44,173 nt of DNA from an uncultured bacterium (GCA_937924475.1 CALDSV010000053.1:1-44173), one strand, 5' to 3'. Positions 9,905 to 18,852 are shown, counted from the first letter of the stretch. Numbers and translations are program-made. The notes: generated by a model from the sequence alone, not told the origin.

Positions 9905-11211
9905 TGGGACTTTTAACTGCCTTTCGAAATATCTTTAAAATACCTGAATTGAGAGCAAGGGTTTTATTCACTCTTGCCATGCTTGCTGTATTCAGAATTG
10001 GTGCACATATTCCTACTCCTGGAATTGATGGAGAAGCACTAAGTAAATTTCTTCTTGAAAGAGGCGGAGCTGTAATGGGATTTTTTGATATATTTACCGG
10101 TGGTGCGCTTTCAAAAGTAACCATCTTTGCTCTTGGTGTAATGCCTTACATAAGTGCCTCAATTATATTTCAACTTTTGACTGTTGTAATTCCCTCATTA
10201 CAAAAGCTTGCAAAAGAAGGTGAAGAAGGTAGAAAAAAAATTACCAGATACACCCGTTATGCCACAATAGTCATTGCTGCTATTCAGGGCTTTGGAATAG
10301 CAATTGGTCTTGAGACAATGGGTGGTGGTCAATTTATTCAAGAGCCTGGCTGGTCTTTTAGACTTGTTACAATGATTACTCTTACAGCAGGCACAGCTTT
10401 TCTTATGTGGCTTGGTGAGCAGATAACAGAAAGAGGAATAGGAAACGGTATTTCATTGATAATATTTGCAGGAATTGTAGCAAGATTTCCAAATGCCATA
10501 TTTTATACTTATAATCTTGTTAAGACAGGGGAATTATCAATATTCTTCCTCCTCATATTAATTGTTGTGATGGTTGCTGTTGTGGCAGGGATAATATTTA
10601 TTGAAAGAGGACAGAGAAGAATTCCTATTCAATATGCTAAGAGAGTTATTGGAAGAAAAATGTATGGAGGATACACCACTTATTTACCATTAAAAGTAAA
10701 TTCTGCTGGTGTAATTCCACCGATTTTTGCCTCATCAGTACTAATGTTTCCTGCTACCATTGCAGGTTTTATAGCTATTCCCTGGGTTCAAGAATTAGCA
10801 AAACAGCTTTCACCAGGAAGTTTTTTGCATATAATTTTTTATGTAGGTTTAATTATTTTCTTTACTTATTTTTATACAGCTGTTATTTATAATCCAGTAG
10901 AAATTGCTGAAAATTTGCAGAAAAATGGGGGATTTATAACAGGTGTAAGGCCTGGACAAAAAACTTCAGAATATATCTATAGAGTTCTCTCTCGACTCAC
11001 ATTCATAGGAGCTTTATATCTTAGTGCTGTATGTGTATTGCCAGAAATACTAATTTCACAGTTTAAAGTTCCCTTTTATTTTGGCGGAACATCCCTTTTA
11101 ATTGCAGTGGGAGTGGCTCTTGATACAGTATCTCAGATTGAAACTCATATGATTAGTAGATCCTACGACGGTTTTTTCAAGAAATTCAGGATAAAAGGTA
11201 GGAAGGATTAA
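9904..11211 (+). CDS. secY: Preprotein translocase subunit SecY
   Basis: Central channel of the Sec translocon in the inner membrane; works with SecE, SecG and SecA. 435 aa, about ten hydrophobic helices. Signatures: FRIGAHIPTPGID near the N-terminus, GVMPYISASIIFQLL (plug/TM2 region), and the RRIPIQYAKR cytosolic loop. GTG start overlaps the rplO stop by one base. adk, which often follows secY, is absent; map is next. Confidence 0.97.
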   Translation: MGLLTAFRNIFKIPELRARVLFTLAMLAVFRIGAHIPTPGIDGEALSKFLLERGGAVMGFFDIFTGGALSKVTIFALGVMPYISASIIFQLLTVVIPSLQKLAKEGEEGRKKITRYTRYATIVIAAIQGFGIAIGLETMGGGQFIQEPGWSFRLVTMITLTAGTAFLMWLGEQITERGIGNGISLIIFAGIVARFPNAIFYTYNLVKTGELSIFFLLILIVVMVAVVAGIIFIERGQRRIPIQYAKRVIGRKMYGGYTTYLPLKVNSAGVIPPIFASSVLMFPATIAGFIAIPWVQELAKQLSPGSFLHIIFYVGLIIFFTYFYTAVIYNPVEIAENLQKNGGFITGVRPGQKTSEYIYRVLSRLTFIGALYLSAVCVLPEILISQFKVPFYFGGTSLLIAVGVALDTVSQIETHMISRSYDGFFKKFRIKGRKD

Positions 11212-11217
11212 TTCTTA

Positions 11218-11967
11218 GTGATAATAATAAAAAATTCTGAAGAGATAGATAAGATAAGAAAAGCGTGTTTTATTGTGGCAAAAGTATTAGAAGAATTAAA
11301 AGGGTATATAAAAGAGGGACTTTCTACGAAAGATATAGAAAAGTTCATTGAAAATTTAATTATTAAAATGGGTGGTATACCCGCATTTAAGGGTTATAGA
11401 GGATATCCAGCAAGTGCCTGTATTTCATTGAATGATCAGGTAGTTCATGGTATACCTTCTGAAAAGGTATTTATTAAAGATGGAGATGTGGTCAGTGTAG
11501 ATGTAGGCGTTATAAAGGATGGATTCTATGGTGACGGAGCTTATACATACGGAATAGGAAGAATTTCAGAGGAGATAAAAAAACTTCTTATTGTAACAAA
11601 TGAATCTCTATACAAGGGTATTGAAAAAGCTATAGCTGGAAATAGGGTAGGAGACATTTCAGCTGCTATTCAAAACCATGTGGAGAGTAACGGTTTTTCA
11701 GTTGTTAGAGCTTTTGTAGGCCATGGGATAGGACGGTCACTACATGAAGATCCTCAAATACCTAATTTTGGAAAAGAAAAGACAGGAGTCAAACTCAGAA
11801 AAGGTATGACGATAGCAATAGAACCAATGGTAAACATGGGCACCCATGAAGTAATTATCTTAGAGGATGGTTGGACAGCTGTTACAAAGGATGGTTCATA
11901 TTCAGCACATTTTGAGCATACCATTGCAATTACTGATGGTGAACCTGAAATCTTGACTAAATTATAA
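11218..11967 (+). CDS. map: Methionine aminopeptidase, type I
   Basis: Removes the N-terminal Met from nascent proteins. 249 aa, the short bacterial type I form. The dinuclear metal ligands are all present: D95, D106, H169, E202 and E233, in the contexts SVDVGV, GDGAYT, VGHGIGR, AIEPMV and FEHTIAI. GTG start, with GGAAGGA about 11 bases upstream. Lies directly between secY and infA. Confidence 0.96.
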   Translation: MIIIKNSEEIDKIRKACFIVAKVLEELKGYIKEGLSTKDIEKFIENLIIKMGGIPAFKGYRGYPASACISLNDQVVHGIPSEKVFIKDGDVVSVDVGVIKDGFYGDGAYTYGIGRISEEIKKLLIVTNESLYKGIEKAIAGNRVGDISAAIQNHVESNGFSVVRAFVGHGIGRSLHEDPQIPNFGKEKTGVKLRKGMTIAIEPMVNMGTHEVIILEDGWTAVTKDGSYSAHFEHTIAITDGEPEILTKL

Positions 11968-11993
11968 ATTAATAGATATATTAACAAGTTAAG

Positions 11994-12212
11994 ATGCCGA
12001 AAGAAGATCACATAGAAATGCAAGGAACTATTGAGGAAGCCTTACCTAATGCAATGTTCAAGGTAAGGTTAGACAATGGTCATTTAATTTTAGCTTATGT
12101 TTCTGGCAAAATGAGGATGCATTTTATAAAAATTTTACCAGGAGATAAAGTTCTTGTTGAAATGTCTCCTTATGATCTTACAAAGGGTAGAATAATTTAC
12201 AGATTCAAATAG
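11994..12212 (+). CDS. infA: Translation initiation factor IF-1
   Basis: OB-fold factor that blocks the A site during initiation. 72 aa, exact family length. Pattern: [22 protein letters not shown] and the [32 protein letters not shown] core, split here by a short loop. The ribosome-binding site upstream is weak. Confidence 0.96.
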   Translation: MPKEDHIEMQGTIEEALPNAMFKVRLDNGHLILAYVSGKMRMHFIKILPGDKVLVEMSPYDLTKGRIIYRFK

Positions 12213-12222
12213 GAGGTGTAAT

Positions 12223-12336
12223 TTGAAAGTAAGAGCATCTGTTAAAAGAGTTTGTTCAAAGTGTAAGGTAATAAAAAGAAAAGGGGTAATAAGAGTAATT
12301 TGCGAAAATCCAAAGCACAAACAGAGACAGGGCTAA
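12223..12336 (+). CDS. rpmJ: 50S ribosomal protein L36, zinc type
   Basis: Smallest 50S protein, 37 aa; begins [20 protein letters not shown] and continues [20 protein letters not shown] start at 12223 with AGGAGGTG a few bases ahead. Zinc ligands C11, C14, C27 and H32 are intact. Occupies the expected place between infA and rpsM. Confidence 0.95.
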   Translation: MKVRASVKRVCSKCKVIKRKGVIRVICENPKHKQRQG

Positions 12337-12351
12337 GGAAGGAGAAAAAAT

Positions 12352-12717
12352 ATGGCAAGAATAGCAGGTGTAGATATACCTAAAAATGAGAGAGTAGAAA
12401 TAGGACTAACAAGAATATTCGGGATTGGTAGAAGCCTTTCTAATTTAATTCTAAGAGAGACAGGTATAGACCCTAATAAAAGGGTAAAGGATTTAACTGA
12501 TGAAGAGATAGTAAAAATTAGAAATGAAATAGAGAGGAAGTATAAGGTTGAAGGAGAATTAAGAAAAGAAATTTCAATGAATATTAAAAGATTGATAGAT
12601 ATAGGCTGTTACAGAGGAATGAGGCATGCTGCCAATTTACCAGTGAGAGGACAAAGAACAAAAACTAATGCAAGGACAAGAAAAGGTCCGAGAAGAAAAT
12701 TGATAAAGAAAAAATAA
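12352..12717 (+). CDS. rpsM: 30S ribosomal protein S13
   Basis: 30S head protein contacting P-site tRNA and the central bridge. 121 aa. Begins [21 protein letters not shown] with the helix-hairpin-helix ending GIGRS, and has the C-terminal signature [24 protein letters not shown] in adjoining pieces. Strong AAGGAGG-type site upstream. Confidence 0.97.
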   Translation: MARIAGVDIPKNERVEIGLTRIFGIGRSLSNLILRETGIDPNKRVKDLTDEEIVKIRNEIERKYKVEGELRKEISMNIKRLIDIGCYRGMRHAANLPVRGQRTKTNARTRKGPRRKLIKKK

Positions 12718-12738
12718 TTAAGGAGGTTATATAGATTA

Positions 12739-13125
12739 ATGGCACAGAAAAGAAAAGGGATAAAAAAAATTAAAAAAAATGTTCCTCATGGTATAGCCCA
12801 TGTGCAGACATCATTTAATAACACCATAATTACAGTAACAGATCTTAACGGAAATGTTTTAGCATGGGCATCAGCTGGAAGTTGTGGTTTTAAAGGTTCA
12901 AGAAAAGGAACTCCTTATGCAGCTCAAATAGCAGCAGAGACAGTAGCTAAAAGAGTATCTGAAATGGGAATGAAGCAGATTGATGTTCTTATAAAAGGTC
13001 CTGGTGCTGGACGAGAGACAGCTATAAGAGCATTGCAGGCTGCAGGGTTAGAGATAAATCTCATAAAGGATGTAACACCTGTTCCTCATAATGGGTGTAG
13101 ACCTCCAAAGAGAAGGAGGGTGTAA
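12739..13125 (+). CDS. rpsK: 30S ribosomal protein S11
   Basis: 30S platform protein. 128 aa. Signatures: [20 protein letters not shown], then [15 protein letters not shown], and the C-terminal [18 protein letters not shown]. An AAGGAGGT site precedes it; the next gene begins at the very next base after its stop. Confidence 0.97.
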   Translation: MAQKRKGIKKIKKNVPHGIAHVQTSFNNTIITVTDLNGNVLAWASAGSCGFKGSRKGTPYAAQIAAETVAKRVSEMGMKQIDVLIKGPGAGRETAIRALQAAGLEINLIKDVTPVPHNGCRPPKRRRV

Positions 13126-13752
13126 ATGGCTAGATATATAGGTCCATTATGTAGATTATGCAGAAGAGAAGGAATGAAATTATTCCTAAAAGGTACAAGA
13201 TGTTATACAGAGAAATGTGCTTTTGAGAGGAGAAAATATCCTCCAGGTCAACATGGTCATAATAGAGCAAAATTATCCGATTATGGATTGCAATTAAGAG
13301 AAAAACAAAAGGTTAAAAGAATATACGGAATAATGGAAAGACAATTTAAGATTTACTTTGAAAAGGCAACTAAAATGAAGGGAGTAACGGGTGAAAATCT
13401 ACTTAAACTACTTGAGAGACGATTAGATAATGTTATTTACAGAATGGGTTTTGCAATAAATAGAAGACAAGCAAGACAATTAGTAAGACACGGATATTTT
13501 TTAGTGAACAACAGAAAAGTCAATATTCCTTCCTATTTACTGAAACCTGGAGACGTAGTAGAAGTTTTTGCGAAAGGAAAAGAAAAAGATTTAATAAAGG
13601 ATAATTTGGCAATGGCGGAGCAAAGAGGTTTTCCTGCTTGGACAGAGATTAATATGGAAGAGATGAAAGGTAAGTTTTTAAGAATTCCAGAAAGAGATGA
13701 AATTCAACTACCAGTTCATGAACAATTGATTGTAGAGTTCTATTCCAAGTAG
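13126..13752 (+). CDS. rpsD: 30S ribosomal protein S4, zinc type
   Basis: 16S rRNA assembly initiator; represses the alpha operon in E. coli. 208 aa. The N-terminal zinc site is complete (C9, C12, C26, C31), the Cys-containing form. The S4 RNA-binding domain begins near [20 protein letters not shown] and includes [18 protein letters not shown]. Starts immediately after rpsK. Confidence 0.97.
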   Translation: MARYIGPLCRLCRREGMKLFLKGTRCYTEKCAFERRKYPPGQHGHNRAKLSDYGLQLREKQKVKRIYGIMERQFKIYFEKATKMKGVTGENLLKLLERRLDNVIYRMGFAINRRQARQLVRHGYFLVNNRKVNIPSYLLKPGDVVEVFAKGKEKDLIKDNLAMAEQRGFPAWTEINMEEMKGKFLRIPERDEIQLPVHEQLIVEFYSK

Positions 13753-13780
13753 TATTAATTTATTCGATTGGAGGAATTAT

Positions 13781-14812
13781 ATGAGTTTTTATAAAGAATT
13801 TCAGATGCCAAAAAGGGTAGAGTTTGACAGAGAGACTCTAACCGAAACCTATGGCAAATTGATTATTGAACCTCTTGAGAGAGGTTACGGAACAACCATT
13901 GGGAATTCCTTAAGAAGAGTTTTACTTTCATCCATAGAGGGAGCAGCAATATATGCAATAAGGATAAATGGAGTTTTACATGAGATAAGTTCAATTCCAG
14001 GAATAAAGGAAGATGTCATTGACATAGTTTTAAATATAAAAAAAATAAGAATTAAATATATCTCAGCCGTATCTGATAAAAAAGTAGCTACCATAAAGGT
14101 GAAAGGACCTTGTGATGTTTATGCAAAGGATATCATAACAGACGGAACTTATGAAATTTTAAATAAAGACCAATATATTTGCTCCTTGGATCAAGATACA
14201 GAATTAGAAATGTATCTCTATTTAAGAAAAGGCAGAGGATATATCCCCTCTGAATTAATTAAAGATGATGATTTGCCTGTAGACGCAATAACTATAGATG
14301 CCATATTTAGTCCTGTGAAAAAAGTAAACTTTAGGGTTGAAAAAACAAGAGTTGGTGAATTAACAGATTATGATAAATTAGTCCTTGAACTTTGGACTGA
14401 TGGTAGTATAACTCCAGAAAAAGCTATTTCAGAAGCTTCAGATATACTTATTAGTCATTTTGACATTCTTAAATTTAAATCATCTCATGAAAGTTTAGTC
14501 ACAGAGCAAAAAGAAGTGGAAATAAATGATAAAAAATTAGAGGATTATGACAAATTAAGTGAAAATGTATTGAAACCCATAGAAGATCTTGAATTATCAG
14601 TAAGAGCTTATAACTGCCTTAAAAGTGCTGGAATCAATTTAATTGCCGAATTAATACAGAAAACAGAGAACGATCTTATGAAAACTAAAAATTTTGGTAA
14701 ACGTTCCTTAGAAGAAATAAAAGAGGTATTAAGCAGGCAAGGGCTAAGATTAGGAATGAAATTAGAACCAGAACTTCTTGAAAAGTTAAATGAGAAAGTT
14801 CAAAGGGGGTAA
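13781..14812 (+). CDS. rpoA: RNA polymerase subunit alpha
   Basis: Alpha subunit: the N-terminal domain dimerises and binds beta and beta', the C-terminal domain binds UP elements and activators. 343 aa. N-terminal domain has YGKLIIEPLERGYGTTIGNSLRR; C-terminal domain starts near residue 260 with PIEDLELSVRAYNCLKSAGI and has the KNFGKRSLEEIKEVL helix-hairpin-helix. GGAGGAA ribosome-binding site upstream. Confidence 0.97.
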   Translation: MSFYKEFQMPKRVEFDRETLTETYGKLIIEPLERGYGTTIGNSLRRVLLSSIEGAAIYAIRINGVLHEISSIPGIKEDVIDIVLNIKKIRIKYISAVSDKKVATIKVKGPCDVYAKDIITDGTYEILNKDQYICSLDQDTELEMYLYLRKGRGYIPSELIKDDDLPVDAITIDAIFSPVKKVNFRVEKTRVGELTDYDKLVLELWTDGSITPEKAISEASDILISHFDILKFKSSHESLVTEQKEVEINDKKLEDYDKLSENVLKPIEDLELSVRAYNCLKSAGINLIAELIQKTENDLMKTKNFGKRSLEEIKEVLSRQGLRLGMKLEPELLEKLNEKVQRG

Positions 14813-14817
14813 ACATA

Positions 14818-15219
14818 ATGAGACATAGAGTTGATGGAAGGCATTTTGGTAGAACAGCAAACCAAAGGAAGGCTCTTTTAAGAAGTCTGTTAGCTTCTTT
14901 GATTAAATATGAGAGGATAGAAACAACTGTTGCTAAAGCTAAGGCTGTCAGGGAACTTGCTGAAAGACTTGTAACTTTTGGGAAAAAAGGAGATTTGCAT
15001 TCAAGAAGACTTGCACTTTCCTATTTGCCTAATAAGGAACTAATCAGGAAGCTTTTTACTGATATTGCACCTCGTTTTTCTGATAGGAATGGAGGATATG
15101 TAAGAGTTGTAAGAACTGGCTTTCGCATAAAAGATAGTGCTCCTATGGCAATCCTTGAGTTTGTTGATTATTCAAAACCTGAAAAAGAAAATAAGAAAGA
15201 AGAAAAAAAGACAGACTAA
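14818..15219 (+). CDS. rplQ: 50S ribosomal protein L17
   Basis: Tunnel-exit protein, 133 aa. Begins MRHRVDGRHFGRTANQRKAL; contains YERIETTVAKAKAVRELAERLVT. The Lys/Glu-rich tail after residue 118 is an ordinary extension. Last gene of the translation block, five bases after rpoA. No clear hairpin terminator follows; the next promoter begins two bases after its stop. Confidence 0.96.
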   Translation: MRHRVDGRHFGRTANQRKALLRSLLASLIKYERIETTVAKAKAVRELAERLVTFGKKGDLHSRRLALSYLPNKELIRKLFTDIAPRFSDRNGGYVRVVRTGFRIKDSAPMAILEFVDYSKPEKENKKEEKKTD

Positions 15220-15220
15220 T

Positions 15221-15250
15221 TTGACAGAAATCTATTTAATTTGCTATTTT
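15221..15250 (+). promoter_or_regulatory. Sigma-70-type promoter for tRNA-Asn
   Basis: Perfect -35 TTGACA at 15221-15226, 18-base spacer, -10 TATTTT at 15245-15250. Predicted start near 15257, one or two bases before the mature tRNA. Likely also drives rplT-pheST because no terminator is visible after the tRNA. Confidence 0.75.
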
Positions 15251-15258
15251 TAAATAAT

Positions 15259-15331
15259 TCCTGGGTAGCTCAGCCGGCAGAGCGGGTGGCTGTTAACCAC
15301 TTGGTCGGGGGTTCGAATCCCTCCCCAGGAG
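15259..15331 (+). tRNA. tRNA-Asn (GTT)
   Basis: Full cloverleaf: acceptor TCCTGGG/CCCAGGA, D arm GCTC...GAGC, five-pair anticodon stem around loop CTGTTAA (anticodon GTT at 15292-15294), T arm GGGGG-TTCGAAT-CCCTC, discriminator G. CCA is not encoded. Lies alone in the rplQ-rplT gap. Confidence 0.96.
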
Positions 15332-15356
15332 TTTAAATTTTAAGAAGAGTTCTCGC

Positions 15357-15379
15357 GGATGCTTAGCATCCTCAGGATG
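15357..15379 (+). promoter_or_regulatory. rplT leader with two mutually exclusive hairpins
   Basis: GGATGC (15357-15362), loop TTA, GCATCC (15366-15371) is a perfect six-pair hairpin. The same CATCC (15367-15371) can instead pair with a second GGATG (15375-15379) across loop TCA. CCTC at 15370-15373 can also pair with the GAGG of the rplT ribosome-binding site (15388-15391). Possible autoregulatory site for L20, by analogy with L20 control of infC-rpmI-rplT leaders; inference only. Confidence 0.5.
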
Positions 15380-15397
15380 AAATAATGGAGGAAATAG

Positions 15398-15760
15398 ATG
15401 CCAAGAGTAAAAGGTGGATTTAAAACCAGAAGATACCATAAAAAAATACTTTCTCAGGCAAAGGGTTATTATAGCGGAAGACATCGTAGCTATAAAGTGG
15501 CAGCAAAAGCAGTTGAAAAAGCACTGGAACATTCTTATAAAGACAGAAGACTTAAAAAAAGAGACTTTAGATCTCTCTGGATTACAAGAATTAATGCTGC
15601 TGCAAGAATGTTTGGGTTAACTTATAGTCAATTTATGAACGGACTTAAAAAAGCTAATATTAGCCTTAATAGAAAAATACTTGCAGATATTGCTTTTAAT
15701 GATATTCAATCTTTTAAGGAAATAGTCGAAAGAGTAAAACCTTTTGTGAAAGCTGCATAA
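15398..15760 (+). CDS. rplT: 50S ribosomal protein L20
   Basis: Early-assembly 23S rRNA-binding protein that also represses its own mRNA in E. coli and B. subtilis. 120 aa. Begins [20 protein letters not shown] and continues [21 protein letters not shown]-terminal globular part with [25 protein letters not shown] site at 15387-15391. infC and rpmI, its usual upstream partners, are absent here; pheS starts on the next base after its stop. Confidence 0.97.
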   Translation: MPRVKGGFKTRRYHKKILSQAKGYYSGRHRSYKVAAKAVEKALEHSYKDRRLKKRDFRSLWITRINAAARMFGLTYSQFMNGLKKANISLNRKILADIAFNDIQSFKEIVERVKPFVKAA

Positions 15761-16768
15761 ATGGAAGATCCCCTTAAACAACAGTTTCTAATAGATCTTA
15801 ATAAAATAGATTCTTTACAAGCCCTTCTTAATACGAAAGCTAAATATATAGGGAAAAAGGGTATTTTAACTGAAAAAATAAAAATTCTTGGGCAGCTTCC
15901 ACAGGAGGAAAGAAAAGCTCAAGGTAAAATTTTGAATGAACTCAAAAATTTTATTGAAGAACAGATTAAAAATAAAGAATCAGAGCTCAAACAGAATCAG
16001 ATAAGAGAATCTTTAACACGAGACTATATTGATATAACTTTCCCTGGTAAAGATTATTATTTTGGTGGCAGTCATCCTGTAAATAAAACTCTTCTTGAAA
16101 TAATTGATATTTTTAGTGAGCTTGGCTTTACAATCGAAGAAGGACCTGAGGTTGAACTTGATTACTATAATTTTGAAGCTCTCAATATCCCTAAGAATCA
16201 CCCGGCAAGAGACATGCAGGATACATTTTATGTAAATGAAGATGTTGTCTTGAGAACTCATACGTCACCTGTACAAGTAAGAGTTATGGAAAAGAAAAAG
16301 CCACCTTTAAGATTTATTTCACCTGGTAAAGTATATAGATGTGATTCTGATGTTACTCATACTCCTATGTTTCATCAAGTAGAGGGGCTAATGGTGGATG
16401 AAGAAGTATCCTTTTCTCATTTAAAAGGAATGCTAATATATTTTTTACAAAGATTTTTTGGTAAGAAAATACCTGTCAGATTTAGACCAAGTTTCTTCCC
16501 TTTTACAGAACCATCCACTGAGATAGACATAGGTTGTATTATCTGTGGAGCAAAAGGCTGCAGAGTCTGCAAAGGTACAGGGTGGCTTGAAGTTCTTGGA
16601 GCTGGAATGGTTCATCCAAATGTCTTTAAATTTGCAGGATATCCTGACAGAAAATATACAGGTTTTGCCTTCGGAATGGGAGTAGAGAGACTCACTATGC
16701 TTAAATATGGCATAGATGATATAAGACTTTTCTTTGACAATGATATTAGATTTTTGAGGCAATTCTGA
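15761..16768 (+). CDS. pheS: Phenylalanine-tRNA ligase alpha subunit
   Basis: Catalytic subunit of the (alpha beta)2 class II synthetase that charges tRNA-Phe. 335 aa, normal length. N-terminal coiled coil (about 1-90), then class II motif 2 (SPGKVYRCDSDVTHTPMFHQ) and motif 3 (FAFGMGVERLTMLKYGIDDIR). A CIICGAKGCRVCKGTG segment gives four cysteines, CxxC-CxxC, a feature of many bacterial PheS. Translationally packed between rplT and pheT. Confidence 0.97.
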   Translation: MEDPLKQQFLIDLNKIDSLQALLNTKAKYIGKKGILTEKIKILGQLPQEERKAQGKILNELKNFIEEQIKNKESELKQNQIRESLTRDYIDITFPGKDYYFGGSHPVNKTLLEIIDIFSELGFTIEEGPEVELDYYNFEALNIPKNHPARDMQDTFYVNEDVVLRTHTSPVQVRVMEKKKPPLRFISPGKVYRCDSDVTHTPMFHQVEGLMVDEEVSFSHLKGMLIYFLQRFFGKKIPVRFRPSFFPFTEPSTEIDIGCIICGAKGCRVCKGTGWLEVLGAGMVHPNVFKFAGYPDRKYTGFAFGMGVERLTMLKYGIDDIRLFFDNDIRFLRQF

Positions 16769-18852
16769 TGAGAGTTCCTTTAAGCTGGTTAAAAGAATAC
16801 ATTGAAGGACAGATAGATGATAATATTATTGCTGACTCTCTTACCATGGCAGGGTTAGAGGTTGCAGCTTTAGAGCAGATAGATAGAGATAAGGTTTTAG
16901 AGATTGAAGTAACACCCAACAGGTCTGATTGTTTAAGTATAATTGGTATTGCAAGGGAAGTAAAAGCTATTTTTGATTTAAAACTTAAAGAACCAGTCTT
17001 CAGGATTAAAAAAGAACTTAAAGGAAGTAACTTTAATATTATCATTGCAAACCCTGAATTATGTTATCGTTATGCTGTTAGGATTATAAAAGGAATAACA
17101 GTAGGGCCTTCACCACAATGGCTTAAGGAGCGAATAGAAAAATGTGGGATTCGTTCCATAAATAATATCGTGGATATAACTAATTATGTTTTACTTGAGT
17201 ATGGTCATCCCCTTCACGCATTTGATCTTGATCTTCTTGAAGGACATCGCATAAGAGTTGGAACTCCTGCAGACTTTGGTAAAGAAGATGAAGAAATTGA
17301 AACACTTGATGGAGTAAAAAGGAAATTATCAAAAGAGGATCTCCTAATTTGGGATGGCGTTAAACCTATTGCAATTGCTGGAGTAATGGGTAGTGCAAAC
17401 TCTGAGGTTACTGATAAAACTAAGAATATACTTATTGAAAGTGCTTATTTTAAACCTGAATCAATAAGAAGAACTTCAAAGAGGCTTGGTCTTATTACAG
17501 AAGCCTCTTATAGATTTGAAAGAGGTACTGATATAGAAGCACTAAAAGAAGCTCTTGATAGAACAGCTTTTTTAATTCAGGAGGTTGCTGGTGGAGATAT
17601 TTATGAGATTATAGATATATATCCTAAAAGGATTCCTCAAGTAAAAATATCTTTCAACACTCAAAAACTCTGTAAATTTATTGGAGTTAACTTAAAAGAT
17701 GAAGAAATAATAAACATACTTCATCGTCTCCATATAAAGGTGCATAAAGAAGGAGATTTGCATGTTGCCCATGTTCCATCTCATAGACAGGATTTATCCA
17801 TACCTGAAGATATTGCTGAAGAAGTAGCAAGAATCTTTGGTTATGATAAAATTCCTTCTGAGTTACCCCAGGTATTTAAACCCTTATTTGAAGATGAAGA
17901 ATTTTCGAAGAAAAGAAGATTTTTAAGAAATATAAGAACTTTCATGATAAATCTTGGCTATAATGAGGCTGTTAATTTTAGTTTTATGTCGCCAGAAGAG
18001 CTTAATATTTTTGAAATACCCCAAGATGATATAAGAAGAAAATATGTATCGCTTTTAAATCCGCTCAGGCAAGAAGAATCAACTTTGAGAACTATGTTAA
18101 TGCCTGGACTTTTAAAAAATGTGGAGAGAAATACCTCCAGAGGAATAGATTCTGTAAGATTTTTTGAAATAGGGAAAGTTTTTTTCAAAAATGATGAGAC
18201 AATACTACCCAAGGAAATTGTTCATTTAGGACTCATTGTAAAAAAAGAAGAAGATTACAAAACTCCCTTTAAGGAAGATCCCTATGATTTCTATGCATTA
18301 AAGGGAATATTAGATGGTTTATTTAGACATCTAAAAATTGAAAAATTTTTTTACAACAGAAGCGAAGAATCTTTTCTACATAAAGGTCAATCAGCAGATA
18401 TTTTTGTAAAGGGAGATAAAATAGGATTTATAGGTATGATTTCTCCCCGTGTCTTATCAAAGTATGATTTTAAAACAAAACCTCATATTTGCATGGCAGA
18501 GATCAATCTTGAAAAGCTTTTTAGTATTTATTCTGAAGTGTCTTATATTACCTACAAACCTTTCTCCATGTATCCACCTGTAAAGCGAGATACAGCCCTT
18601 TTGATCTCAAGGGATTTTGAAGCTCAAAAGCTACTTGATTTGATAAAAAAATATGGTAGTGATTTAATTGAAGATTTCTATATTTTCGATATCTACAAAG
18701 GTAAAGGAATTCCTGAAGGAAAACAAAATATTGCTTTCAGAGTAATTTATAGAGCCTTTGATAGGACTCTTAAATCAGAAGAAGTTACGGAATTGCATAC
18801 TAAGCTTATTGAAAAAATAATCTCAGAAACAGGCGCAGAGATAAGGTCTTAA
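16768..18852 (+). CDS. pheT: Phenylalanine-tRNA ligase beta subunit lacking the N-terminal OB domain
   Basis: Beta subunit with the editing module and anticodon-binding domain. 694 aa, roughly 100 short of the usual ~795. The start (PLSWLKEYI, TMAGLEV at 26-32) runs straight into RDKVLEIEVTPNRSDCL (40-56), so the tRNA-binding OB (EMAP-like) domain that normally lies between these two segments is cleanly missing. B3/B4 editing domain (around GIRSINNIVDITNYVLLEYG, GHPLHAFDLD), B5 domain, catalytic-like core (NPLRQEESTLRTMLMPGLL) and C-terminal FDX-ACB domain (from about 600, YPPVKRDTALLI) remain. No frameshift is evident. One-base overlap with pheS. Confidence 0.95.
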   Translation: MRVPLSWLKEYIEGQIDDNIIADSLTMAGLEVAALEQIDRDKVLEIEVTPNRSDCLSIIGIAREVKAIFDLKLKEPVFRIKKELKGSNFNIIIANPELCYRYAVRIIKGITVGPSPQWLKERIEKCGIRSINNIVDITNYVLLEYGHPLHAFDLDLLEGHRIRVGTPADFGKEDEEIETLDGVKRKLSKEDLLIWDGVKPIAIAGVMGSANSEVTDKTKNILIESAYFKPESIRRTSKRLGLITEASYRFERGTDIEALKEALDRTAFLIQEVAGGDIYEIIDIYPKRIPQVKISFNTQKLCKFIGVNLKDEEIINILHRLHIKVHKEGDLHVAHVPSHRQDLSIPEDIAEEVARIFGYDKIPSELPQVFKPLFEDEEFSKKRRFLRNIRTFMINLGYNEAVNFSFMSPEELNIFEIPQDDIRRKYVSLLNPLRQEESTLRTMLMPGLLKNVERNTSRGIDSVRFFEIGKVFFKNDETILPKEIVHLGLIVKKEEDYKTPFKEDPYDFYALKGILDGLFRHLKIEKFFYNRSEESFLHKGQSADIFVKGDKIGFIGMISPRVLSKYDFKTKPHICMAEINLEKLFSIYSEVSYITYKPFSMYPPVKRDTALLISRDFEAQKLLDLIKKYGSDLIEDFYIFDIYKGKGIPEGKQNIAFRVIYRAFDRTLKSEEVTELHTKLIEKIISETGAEIRS

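Noticed and set aside
15293-15532. Minus-strand frame across tRNA-Asn and the start of rplT
   Set aside because: It is antisense to a confident tRNA and to L20, so it is only a frame shadow.
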